Below are positions 6,252 to 13,041 of a DNA stretch of 64,000 nt, piece by piece (the first letter of the stretch is position 1; every line of letters starts with the position of its first letter). The translations under genes were made by a program, and so were the position numbers. The notes beneath the pieces are model-generated. The model ran no database searches, was not told the origin of the DNA, and saw only the letters and a list, made by a program, of their open reading frames with translations. Source of the stretch: an uncultured Prevotella sp. (GTDB lineage: Bacteria; Bacteroidota; Bacteroidia; Bacteroidales; Bacteroidaceae); contig CAJODL010000001.1 in assembly GCA_905233165.1 (NCBI GenBank), positions 1 to 64,000 on the forward strand, read 5' to 3'.

Positions 6252-7877
6252 TTATTTAAAATTCTTGTGTTTAATAGTAAAGTTATCGTAGTCGGTGAGG
6301 TCATCCTCTAAGAAGATTCTCTTGTTATCCTGTTTATCCTTCAGTTGCCAGTCGAGCCAAGCACGCACCATGCGGGAATTGGCACCGCCGTTAGGCTGCT
6401 CATACGTGCCCCCGTGACCGCTTTGTGTATTGTCGGCCAGCACTACGGGATTCTTCTTTATGGCATCATAGTCCATCTGGGCATTCTTCCATGCCACATC
6501 CGTTGTACCGCCCACGAGATAGAGGATAGGAGCATGGAGGTTCTTAAGCGACTTTGGTGAGGCATCCGCCATCGTCATCTTACCCATTCCGGCATTCAGA
6601 ATGATGTAGGTCTTCAGGCGTGCATCGGCAGCGTTTGCCAATACCTGTGCTCCACCGCATGAGTGACCTGCGGCAGCAATCTTGTCAACATCAATCTTAT
6701 TATAGTAGGGAGCAGCGGGGTCGTCAGCCTGCTGGCTAATCCAGTCGAGGGCCTTCTTTACCATAGTAGAAGGAGTGTGCTGGTCTTTGTCATGCTGCGC
6801 AAACATCTGCATCTCGCCTATTGCAACCACCATATAGCCGTGAGAAGCGATGTCGCTGAGCATATTTTCGTAACCGATGCTGGTATCCATGCATCCACCG
6901 TTGCAGAACACCAGTACGGGCAACTTGCCGCGTATTCTCAGGGGGCGATATACCACGAAATCAGGTAGCGACTTCTCCCGTACCGCAATAGCCTTGTGGC
7001 GACCCGTGCCACCATATTCCACCACCTTCATCTGCTCAAAGCTGACAGACGGATCGTCATGTTTCAGATAGCGTGCATAGAAGGCATCCATAGCAGGGCG
7101 CGTGAATTCCAACGCCTGATCGTAAGCCACGCCATGCTGCCCATGCACCTTAACATAATCTACTGACGCACCAGCCTGCTGCATCTTCTTCACCCAGTCC
7201 TCCGTGAGGTTTGGCTTTACGACAGGGTCCTCCCCACCCTGCAGTACGAGGAAAGGAGTCTTGCTCTTGCCGATATAACCGATAGGCCAATACTCCTTCT
7301 TGTCACCCCATGGAATGCCGGGCCTTCCCAGTTCCGTAACGGCAGCGCCACCAATGGTACATGCCACAGAGCAGTCAAACCCCTTCCAAGGGTCGGCATC
7401 ATCGTTGAACGCCTTGCTGTCAGCTGCCACGCCAGCCATCAGCGACAGATGTCCGCCAGCAGAGTGGCCGTAGGTGCCGATGCGGTTAGGGTCGATGCCC
7501 AGCTTCTGTGCATTAGCCTTCATCCATCTGATGGCACAGCGTACATCCTCAAGGCAAGCAGGCGGTTCAGCCTCCTGAATAAGGCGATAGTTCATGTTGC
7601 ATACCACATAGCCCTTCATGGCATAATCTACCATCAGCGCACGATATACGGCGTCGTTCTTTGAGCCGGCGCTCCATCCGCCACCATGAATGATGAGGAT
7701 GGCAGGCCTGTTCTGCTGCGGCCCGAACTGTGGCTGTGCAAGGTCGAGTACCGTACTGGGGCCTACATCCGTTCTGTACGCGATGTTCTCAGTTACTGTG
7801 ATTTGATGTTCCGTTTGTGCCTGTACTGCGAGAGTCATTAACAGACACCATGCGAGGCAAGTAAATTTAAGCTTCAT
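6252..7877 (-). CDS. Secreted double alpha/beta-hydrolase (carbohydrate esterase-like)
   Basis: A 541-residue protein with a signal peptide and two alpha/beta-hydrolase domains in tandem. Domain 1 (about 30-275) has an oxyanion motif IHGGGWSAGS, nucleophile elbow GHSAGG (Ser139) and candidate Asp217 and His248, as in BD-FAE/feruloyl- or acetyl-esterases. Domain 2 (about 300-535) has CNGG, elbow GHSCGG (Ser406), Asp460 and His488, closer to the chlorophyllase/dienelactone-hydrolase type. Both triads look complete. An upstream in-frame ATG at 7929-7931 would destroy the signal peptide, so the start at 7875-7877 is chosen. It likely removes acyl groups from the glycans attacked by neighbouring enzymes. 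Confidence 0.83.
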   Translation of the reverse strand: MKLKFTCLAWCLLMTLAVQAQTEHQITVTENIAYRTDVGPSTVLDLAQPQFGPQQNRPAILIIHGGGWSAGSKNDAVYRALMVDYAMKGYVVCNMNYRLIQEAEPPACLEDVRCAIRWMKANAQKLGIDPNRIGTYGHSAGGHLSLMAGVAADSKAFNDDADPWKGFDCSVACTIGGAAVTELGRPGIPWGDKKEYWPIGYIGKSKTPFLVLQGGEDPVVKPNLTEDWVKKMQQAGASVDYVKVHGQHGVAYDQALEFTRPAMDAFYARYLKHDDPSVSFEQMKVVEYGGTGRHKAIAVREKSLPDFVVYRPLRIRGKLPVLVFCNGGCMDTSIGYENMLSDIASHGYMVVAIGEMQMFAQHDKDQHTPSTMVKKALDWISQQADDPAAPYYNKIDVDKIAAAGHSCGGAQVLANAADARLKTYIILNAGMGKMTMADASPKSLKNLHAPILYLVGGTTDVAWKNAQMDYDAIKKNPVVLADNTQSGHGGTYEQPNGGANSRMVRAWLDWQLKDKQDNKRIFLEDDLTDYDNFTIKHKNFK

Positions 7878-7909
7878 AATTTTGTCACTTGTGTTTAACA
7901 ATTGTGCGA

Positions 7910-7917
7910 CAAAGGTA
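7910..7917 (-). promoter_or_regulatory. Candidate -7 box for the esterase/GH43 pair
   Basis: TACCTTTG on the minus strand, 33 bp upstream of the esterase start. No TTTG is found 19-21 bp upstream, so the promoter is weak or activator-dependent. A short palindrome (ACATCGTGATGT, 7935-7946) and another (ACCTTG-TC-CAAGGT, 7968-7981) lie just upstream. Confidence 0.45.
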
Positions 7918-8027
7918 AGAAAAAAAATCAAAAAACATCGTGATGTTACATTTTTTTTATACCTTTGACCTTGTCCAAGGTACTATCGTTCGAAAATACA
8001 AGCAAAAATAAAATACTTTTCTTTTTG

Positions 8028-8059
8028 TTTGGTATTTTGCTCACTTAATCGTACCTTTG
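8028..8059 (+). promoter_or_regulatory. Promoter of the GNAT gene
   Basis: TTTG (8028-8031), 20-bp spacer, TACCTTTG (8052-8059): an exact Bacteroidetes promoter. The bases ACTTAATCG before the -7 box recur in the promoters at 23720-23751 and 25345-25376. Confidence 0.8.
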
Positions 8060-8090
8060 CAAACGGAAAATTAACAATACAAACAAAACA

Positions 8091-8552
8091 ATGATAAGAA
8101 AAGCAACCACAGAGGACATCAAAGCGTTGACAAAACTGTTGTATCAGGCAGATGCTGTACATAATGGTATTCGTCCAGACCTGTTTAAGTCAGACACTCC
8201 GAAGTATAACGCACAAGAGCTGGCGACCATTATCAACGACAGCAGCAAACCCATCTTCGTATATGATGACGGAGAAGTGGTGGGACATGCTTTCTGCCAG
8301 ATTACCGAGGTAAGGAACCACAGGCTGTTACAGGACATAAAGACGCTGTACATAGACGATATCTGTGTCGATGAAGATTCTCGCGGCAAGCACATAGGGA
8401 AGGCGCTGTTTGAATATGTGCGTGACTATGCCAGGTCAATAGGCTGCAATAACATCACCCTCAACGTATGGGAAGGGAACGATTCCGCGATGGCCTTCTA
8501 CAAAAGCATGGGTATGAAGATACAGAAAACGGGTATGGAGATGGAGGTGTGA
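8091..8552 (+). CDS. GNAT-family N-acetyltransferase
   Basis: A 153-residue acetyl-CoA-dependent acetyltransferase. The GNAT core is clear: MIRKATTEDIKALTKLL (strand 1 and helix 1), LYIDDICVDEDSRGKHIGKA with the acetyl-CoA pyrophosphate loop R-G-K-H-I-G-K, then CNNITLNVWEGNDSAMAFYK followed by SMGMKIQKTGMEM at the end. The acceptor is unknown; the form resembles the RimI/amino-acid acetyltransferase branch. It has its own promoter and is followed by a repeat element, so it is probably monocistronic. Confidence 0.88.
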   Translation: MIRKATTEDIKALTKLLYQADAVHNGIRPDLFKSDTPKYNAQELATIINDSSKPIFVYDDGEVVGHAFCQITEVRNHRLLQDIKTLYIDDICVDEDSRGKHIGKALFEYVRDYARSIGCNNITLNVWEGNDSAMAFYKSMGMKIQKTGMEMEV

Positions 8553-8650
8553 ATTAGTTAGGAGTTAGGAATTAGGTAATCGGCTCTGCCGCTTATACCT
8601 TTAGGTGTAAGAATGAGGAGTTAAAAATTATGAATTATGCATTATGAATT
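8553..8650 (+). repeat. Dispersed repeat R2, copy 1, running into the start of the DUF1294-GH35 gene
   Basis: After the GNAT stop come TTAGGAGTTAGGAATTAGG words, the block ATCGGCTCTGCCGCTTATAC, then CTTTAGGTGTAAG, then GAGGAGTTAAAAATTATGAA and ATTATGCATTATGAATTAAT. A second copy lies at 10823-10905. The inner part can form two small hairpins (CGGC-TCT-GCCG and TATACCT-TTAGGTGTA). The final words contain the ATG and first codons (MHYELI) of the next gene. Confidence 0.8.
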
Positions 8651-10562
8651 AATAATATATCTTGCTGCTGTCAATGTGGTGACATTCTTCATGTATGGCA
8701 TCGATAAACTCAAGGCGAAACGCTCTAAGTGGAGGATATCAGAGGCAGCGCTGTTATGGATGGCCGTCATCGGTGGCAGCATCGGAGCATGGCTGGGCAT
8801 AAAAATATGGCATCACAAGACGATGCACAAGAAATTCAAATACGGCGTACCCGCAATTATCATCCTGCAAATTGCGGCTTTGCCCATGCTTCTTGCGGGG
8901 CAGCCACGTTTGGAACATCGCAGCAACAGTACGGCAAGGATTATCGCCAACGGCAAACCCATGCTGATGATTGGCGGTGAGCTGGGCAATTCATCTGCCT
9001 CCACACCGGAGGATGTGAAGCGCACCTTTTCGCATCTTTCCAAGATAGGACTCAACACCGTCCTTGCCCCCGTGTCGTGGGAACTAATAGAGCCTCAGGA
9101 GGGAACGTTCGATATGAGTTCGCTCGATGTCATCCTGACAGAAGCAAGGCGCAACGGATTGAAGGTAGTACTGCTATGGTTTGGTGCATGGAAAAACTCC
9201 ATGAGTTGCTATGCACCGGAATGGTTCAAGCGTGACGTGAGGCGCTTTCCCCGTGCCCATACCCCAGAAGGAAAACCAGTTGAGGAAGCATCGTCGCTGA
9301 GCAAGAATGTGATGGAGGCTGACAGGCGTGCCTTCTGCCGCATCATGGAGCATCTGCGTGACCATGATGCTCAGGAGCAGACGGTCATCATGGTGCAGGT
9401 GGAGAATGAGATTGGTATGATAGAGGTGCCGCGTGACTATTCGGATGATGCCACCCGAATGTATCAGAGTGCTGTGCCACAGCAGCTGACTGACTATCTG
9501 ACGAAGCATCAGAAGTCACTGCATCCTTACCTAAAAGAGAAGTTACAGAAAACAGCCAACCGCCAACAGCCAACCGCCAATTGGGCGCAGCTGTTTGGTG
9601 ATGACATCTATACGGAAGAGATTTTCCAGACGTGGACCTATGCTACATACGTTGAGCAGATTGCCAAGGCAGGACGTGAGATTTACAACATGCCGATGTA
9701 CGTCAATGTAGCTCTCGACAGCCGGGGACGCAAGCCGGGGCAATATCCCTCTGGCGGTCCGCTGGCACATCTCATAGACCTGTGGCATTGCGGTGCACCG
9801 TCCATTGATGTGCTTGGCGTTGACATCTACGACAAGGGAATAAAGTCGTGGCTGGAAAAGTACCACCTGCCCAACAATCCGCTCTTTGTTCCGGAGATAC
9901 GTCTGGAGGACAAGGATGCCATGTATGCCCTCTATGCCTTCGGCCATCATGGGGCGATGGGATTCTGTCCGTTCAGCATTGAAGACTATCCGCTCACCAA
10001 GTCGAACAAGAGCAACGACTGGAAGCAGATGGACCTCTCACAGGATGACCAGCTCAATGCCTTCTCTTCTGCCGGCACATCACTGTCTCCGCTTGTTGCG
10101 TCATATAAGCTGCTGCGTCAGGCAGAGCCGTTGATTCTTGAACGTCAGGGCACAAAAGACATGGATGCCGTACTCCTCGATAACGGACAGCGGGAGGCAG
10201 AAATCATTACGCCCGATGGTATCCGCCTCACCATAAAGCACAGCTACACCCTCGGTTGGGAACCCGGTGCCAAGGATGCAGAATGGCCCGAAGCGGCGTG
10301 CATCATCCTTCGTCTCGGCAAAGAGGATTACCTTGTCATAGGAAGCGGAGTGGTGGTGACCTATTCCCCGGCAGAAACATCTGCCACATGGCAGAAGGGT
10401 GACAAACGCATCGGACTGGCAAAATGTGAAGAGATGGAGATTGTTGACGGCAAGCAGCGCATCGTTCGCCACCTCAATGGCGATCAGACACATCAAGGCC
10501 GACATGTCCGCATTCCGGTGGGACAATTCCAGATGCAGCACTTCAAATTATACAGATACTAA
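8637..10562 (+). CDS. DUF1294 membrane domain fused to a GH35 beta-galactosidase
   Basis: 641 residues in two parts. Residues 1-85 form a complete DUF1294 domain, normally a stand-alone small membrane protein (GIDKLKAKRSKWRISE, then IGGSIGAWLGIKIWHHKT and a last hydrophobic helix). Residues about 95-640 form a GH35 enzyme: acid/base Glu258 in QVENEIG, nucleophile Glu420 in LFVPEIRLED, and a C-terminal beta domain of DUF5597 type. GH35 enzymes cleave terminal beta-galactose. An internal Met63 (8823) would produce a normal signal peptide out of the last DUF1294 helix (MHKKFKYGVPAIIILQIAAL), so a shorter secreted form is possible. There is no frameshift between the domains. A 14-bp tandem duplication lies within the enzyme part. 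Confidence 0.85.
   Translation: MHYELIIYLAAVNVVTFFMYGIDKLKAKRSKWRISEAALLWMAVIGGSIGAWLGIKIWHHKTMHKKFKYGVPAIIILQIAALPMLLAGQPRLEHRSNSTARIIANGKPMLMIGGELGNSSASTPEDVKRTFSHLSKIGLNTVLAPVSWELIEPQEGTFDMSSLDVILTEARRNGLKVVLLWFGAWKNSMSCYAPEWFKRDVRRFPRAHTPEGKPVEEASSLSKNVMEADRRAFCRIMEHLRDHDAQEQTVIMVQVENEIGMIEVPRDYSDDATRMYQSAVPQQLTDYLTKHQKSLHPYLKEKLQKTANRQQPTANWAQLFGDDIYTEEIFQTWTYATYVEQIAKAGREIYNMPMYVNVALDSRGRKPGQYPSGGPLAHLIDLWHCGAPSIDVLGVDIYDKGIKSWLEKYHLPNNPLFVPEIRLEDKDAMYALYAFGHHGAMGFCPFSIEDYPLTKSNKSNDWKQMDLSQDDQLNAFSSAGTSLSPLVASYKLLRQAEPLILERQGTKDMDAVLLDNGQREAEIITPDGIRLTIKHSYTLGWEPGAKDAEWPEAACIILRLGKEDYLVIGSGVVVTYSPAETSATWQKGDKRIGLAKCEEMEIVDGKQRIVRHLNGDQTHQGRHVRIPVGQFQMQHFKLYRY
9552..9579 (+). repeat. 14-bp tandem duplication inside the GH35 domain
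   Basis: ACAGCCAACCGCCA occurs twice without interruption, encoding KTANRQQPTAN at residues 305-315. Its CCAACCGCCA composition differs from the surrounding coding DNA. Because 14 is not a multiple of three, adjacent sequence must have compensated to keep the frame open. Confidence 0.75.
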
Positions 10563-10567
10563 TTTTA

Positions 10568-10663
10568 AAGGTGAAAGGAAGAAGGATGAAAGTTTAATTG
10601 GAAGAAGGGTGAAAGGGGGATGGAAGAAATAAACCTTCATCTTTCATCCATAAACCTTCATCC
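10568..10663. repeat. Dispersed repeat R1, copy 1
   Basis: A 96-bp element made of GGTGAAAGGAAGAAGGATG-like purine words followed by their pyrimidine counterparts (ACCTTCATCTTTCATCC, then ACCTTCATCC). Its two halves are partly complementary. A nearly identical copy lies at 12947-13041, half copies at about 5129-5161 and 1066-1130, and similar words interrupt the GH2 gene at 17603-17652. It contains no gene. Confidence 0.85.
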
Positions 10664-10678
10664 AAATACAATAAGATT

Positions 10679-10822
10679 ATGGCACATTTTGGACAACCCG
10701 ATGACTTCAGGCGTGATGAACTGATACGCATCATCGAACATTCTGTGGAGAAGTTGACACTTCAGGAACTTGAGGCCCTGTATTACGATATGACAACAAA
10801 GTCGTTTATCAATGAGGAATGA
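10679..10822 (+). CDS. Small acidic helical protein (47 aa)
   Basis: An ATG at 10679 opens a 47-codon frame ending at TGA 10820-10822. The product begins MAHFGQPDDFRRDELIRIIE and then HSVEKLTLQELEALYYDM, a highly charged, leucine-patterned sequence predicted to be almost wholly helical, with a regular heptad-like spacing. It has no signal or membrane segment. It sits exactly between an R1 and an R2 repeat, but its own codon use is ordinary for this region. I do not recognise a named family; such short helical proteins are common and under-annotated in Bacteroidales. Confidence 0.6.
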   Translation: MAHFGQPDDFRRDELIRIIEHSVEKLTLQELEALYYDMTTKSFINEE

Positions 10823-10905
10823 GGAGTTAGGTAATCGGCTCTGCCGCTTATACCTTTAGGTGTAAGAATTAGGAGTTATGAATTAGGAGTTATGAGTTAT
10901 GAATT
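10823..10905 (+). repeat. Dispersed repeat R2, copy 2, running into the start of the IMPase-like gene
   Basis: Shares with 8553-8650 the words GGAGTTAGGTAATCGGCTCT, GCCGCTTATACCTTTAGG and TGTAAGAAT, then TTATGAATTAGGAGTTATGA. The final ATGAGTTATGAATTAATA encodes MSYELI, the first residues of the next protein, in parallel with MHYELI at the first copy. Confidence 0.8.
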
Positions 10906-11692
10906 AATAAGGGATGCAGCCGTCAAGATGGCGCTGCATTGCGGCGAGATACAACTGGCGTCTTTCCGCACAAACAATATAGGCATAGACACCAAGAGTA
11001 ATGTCTATGACGTTGTAACAAAGGTGGACAAGGCCTGTGAGGACTATCTCCTCTCAGAGATTTCACGCCTCTACCCTACCCACTCTGTAATAGGAGAAGA
11101 GACAGGACAGCACCTGCATGCCGACAGCGAATGGGCCTGGGTGGTTGACCCGCTCGACGGCACAAACAGCTATTCGCAGGGGCTGCCGGTGTTTTGCGTA
11201 AGCATAGGCGTGACATATAAGGGCGAATGCGTCGTCGGTGTTGTCTATGCCCCATATCTTGACGAGCTATATACAGCCGTGAAGGGCGAAGGGGCTTGGT
11301 TCGGAAAGGCCGGGGAAGTCAGTGATACCACCAGATTACATGTTTCTTCCAAAGATTCTTTGAAGGAATGTGTCGTGGCATCGGGCTTTCCTTATGACAA
11401 AGCCACCCACCCCATCAACAATATCCGGGAGGTAAGCATCGTCATACCACAGGTGCGCGGATTTCGCAGAATGGGGAGCGCGGCGTACGACCTCTGCTGT
11501 ACTGCTATGGGAACAATAGACGCATACTGGGAGTTTAACCTGAACCTATGGGATGTCTGTGCCGGACAACTCATAGTCCGCGAGGCAGGAGGACAGGTGA
11601 TACCTCTCTGCGACAACCGCAAGATAAGCATTATTGCAGGACCCGAGAAACTGGTGAAGGAATTAGAGAAAGAATTAGGAGTGAGGAGTTAA
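10892..11692 (+). CDS. Inositol monophosphatase-family phosphatase
   Basis: A 266-residue Mg-dependent phosphatase of the IMPase/CysQ/SuhB fold. Metal-binding motifs are GEETG (Glu69, Glu70), WVVDPLDGTNSYSQG (Asp86, Asp89 and the DGT loop) and LWDVCAGQLIVREAGG, which carries the last metal aspartate. Members act on inositol-1-phosphate, PAP or similar small phosphates; the exact substrate is not visible. Both ends are shaped by repeats: the first residues MSYELI come from repeat R2, and the final LEKELGVRS lies in an inverted repeat at 11673-11708. Confidence 0.87.
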   Translation: MSYELIRDAAVKMALHCGEIQLASFRTNNIGIDTKSNVYDVVTKVDKACEDYLLSEISRLYPTHSVIGEETGQHLHADSEWAWVVDPLDGTNSYSQGLPVFCVSIGVTYKGECVVGVVYAPYLDELYTAVKGEGAWFGKAGEVSDTTRLHVSSKDSLKECVVASGFPYDKATHPINNIREVSIVIPQVRGFRRMGSAAYDLCCTAMGTIDAYWEFNLNLWDVCAGQLIVREAGGQVIPLCDNRKISIIAGPEKLVKELEKELGVRS

Positions 11693-11708
11693 TTCCTCAT
11701 TCCTAATT
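11673..11708. terminator. Inverted repeat over the stop codon of the IMPase-like gene
   Basis: AATTAGGA-G-TGAGGA (11673-11687) pairs with TCCTCA-T-TCCTAATT (11694-11708), a 15-bp stem with one mismatch and a 6-nt loop that contains the stop codon. There is no U tract, so its efficiency as a terminator is doubtful; it is probably another repeat-derived hairpin. Confidence 0.45.
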
Positions 11709-11718
11709 GTGTTTTGCC

Positions 11719-11749
11719 TTTGACTTGCAAAAGAATTATGATAATTTTG
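11719..11749 (+). promoter_or_regulatory. Promoter of the Cu/Zn permease gene
   Basis: TTTG (11719-11722), 19-bp spacer, TAATTTTG (11742-11749) matches TTTG-N19-TAnnTTTG, 35 bp upstream of the preferred ATG at 11785. This supports the internal start over the ATG at 11707, which lies upstream of the promoter. Confidence 0.7.
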
Positions 11750-11784
11750 CCCTCGCAATTCAAAATTCAAAATTCATAATTATC

Positions 11785-12942
11785 ATGCAAGAAGTATTTA
11801 CTTTAATCAACGAAATGTCACCATACCTGCTGCTGGGTTTTCTGCTTGCAGGGTTGATGCACGCCTTTATCCCAGGAATGGTTTATAGCCGCTACCTCAG
11901 CGGTCACGGCTTCAGGTCTGTATTATACGGAGCGCTCTTCGGTATTCCCCTGCCACTGTGCTCTTGCGGCGTCATACCGACTGCTATGTCGCTACGCAAA
12001 GAGGGCGCATCGAAGGGAGCAACGGTATCATTCCTTATCGCCACTCCGGAGACAGGTGTTGACAGCATCGTTGCCACATACTCGCTCCTCGGACTGCCCT
12101 TTGCACTGATAAGACCTATAGCAGCCTGCTGTAACGCCCTGATGGGAGGCATGTTGGTAAACACATTTGCCGACGAGAAGGAAGGACGGGAGGTTTCCGA
12201 AGAAGACACACAGTCATGCTGCTGCCACTCCAAAGAAAAGCCCACGACTTTCATGGGAAAGATAAAAGATGCACTGCGATTCGGCTATGTGGAAATGATG
12301 GAGGACATTGGCAAGTGGCTCGTAATAGGTCTTATAATTGCCGGTCTTATCACCGTCTTCGTACCAGACAGTTTCTTCACCGTCTTCAAGGGCAATACCC
12401 TGATGAGCATGCTGCTGGTACTCTGCATCGCCATTCCTATGTATATCTGCGCAACGGGCAGTATTCCCATCGCCGTCGCCCTGATGCTGAAAGGTCTCAC
12501 CCCAGGCGCTGCCCTCGTACTGCTGATGGCAGGACCAGCATGCAACATGGCTTCCATACTTGTCATAAACAAGGTTTTGGGCAGAAAGACACTCCTCGTC
12601 TATCTTCTCTCTATCATTACGATGGCAATCTGCTGGGGATGTATCGTTGACTATTGCCTGCCACAAGAATGGTTTCTGACAGGCATGATGTCAAAGGCAT
12701 GCTGTGCGGCAGAGGAAACACCTTGGTTCAATATCGGTTGCACTATTTTGTTGACATGCCTGCTGCTTAACGCCCTGCGACTCCACCTCAGCAAAAAAAA
12801 CGAAGGCGAACACTGCTGCTGTCATGAGCATAAGCAAGAACCAGAGCAATCAAAAGAAGAACACTGTTGCTGTCACGAGCATAAGCACAACCACGAAGCA
12901 GAGCAACCAAAAGAAGAGCATTGCTGCTGCCATCATCATTAA
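11785..12942 (+). CDS. SO_0444-family Cu/Zn efflux permease with Cys/His-rich tail
   Basis: A 385-residue polytopic permease of the DUF318/UPF0718 type, closest to the SO_0444 Cu/Zn efflux group. Paired family motifs are PLPLCSCGVIPTAMSLRKEG with STPETGVDS-like ATPETGVDSIVATYSLLGLP in the first half and AIPMYICATGSIPIAVAL with LLMAGPACNMASI in the second. A central cytoplasmic loop has SCCCHSKEK. The C-terminus is a metal-binding tail with HCCCHEHK repeated and a final HCCCHHH, separated by acidic Glu/Gln/Lys linkers. It probably exports or detoxifies thiophilic metals. A longer frame from 11707 is open but starts before the promoter and in repeat-like DNA. No metal-sensing regulator is adjacent. 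Confidence 0.85.
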   Translation: MQEVFTLINEMSPYLLLGFLLAGLMHAFIPGMVYSRYLSGHGFRSVLYGALFGIPLPLCSCGVIPTAMSLRKEGASKGATVSFLIATPETGVDSIVATYSLLGLPFALIRPIAACCNALMGGMLVNTFADEKEGREVSEEDTQSCCCHSKEKPTTFMGKIKDALRFGYVEMMEDIGKWLVIGLIIAGLITVFVPDSFFTVFKGNTLMSMLLVLCIAIPMYICATGSIPIAVALMLKGLTPGAALVLLMAGPACNMASILVINKVLGRKTLLVYLLSIITMAICWGCIVDYCLPQEWFLTGMMSKACCAAEETPWFNIGCTILLTCLLLNALRLHLSKKNEGEHCCCHEHKQEPEQSKEEHCCCHEHKHNHEAEQPKEEHCCCHHH

Positions 12943-12946
12943 GTGG

Positions 12947-13041
12947 AAGGTGAAGGAAGAAGGGTGAAAGTTTAATTGGAAGAAGGGTGAAAGGGGAATG
13001 GAAGAAATAAACCTTCATCTTTCATCCATAAACCTTCATCC
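12947..13041. repeat. Dispersed repeat R1, copy 2
   Basis: A 95-bp copy of the element at 10568-10663 with only a few substitutions and single-base gaps. It fills the convergent gap between the permease stop and the stop of the minus-strand esterase and overlaps the last codons of the latter, so the esterase C-terminus (ELRGFGG) partly derives from its edge. Confidence 0.85.

Noticed and set aside
7878..7931. Upstream start for the double esterase
   Set aside because: It would bury the signal peptide behind 18 residues and overlaps the -7 box.
11707..11784. Upstream start for the Cu/Zn permease
   Set aside because: The extra 26 residues are encoded by the promoter and repeat-like DNA and are not expected in the family.
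10568..13041. Insertion sequence explanation for the R1/R2 copies
   Set aside because: The elements are under 100 bp, have no transposase, and no clear terminal repeats or target duplications.
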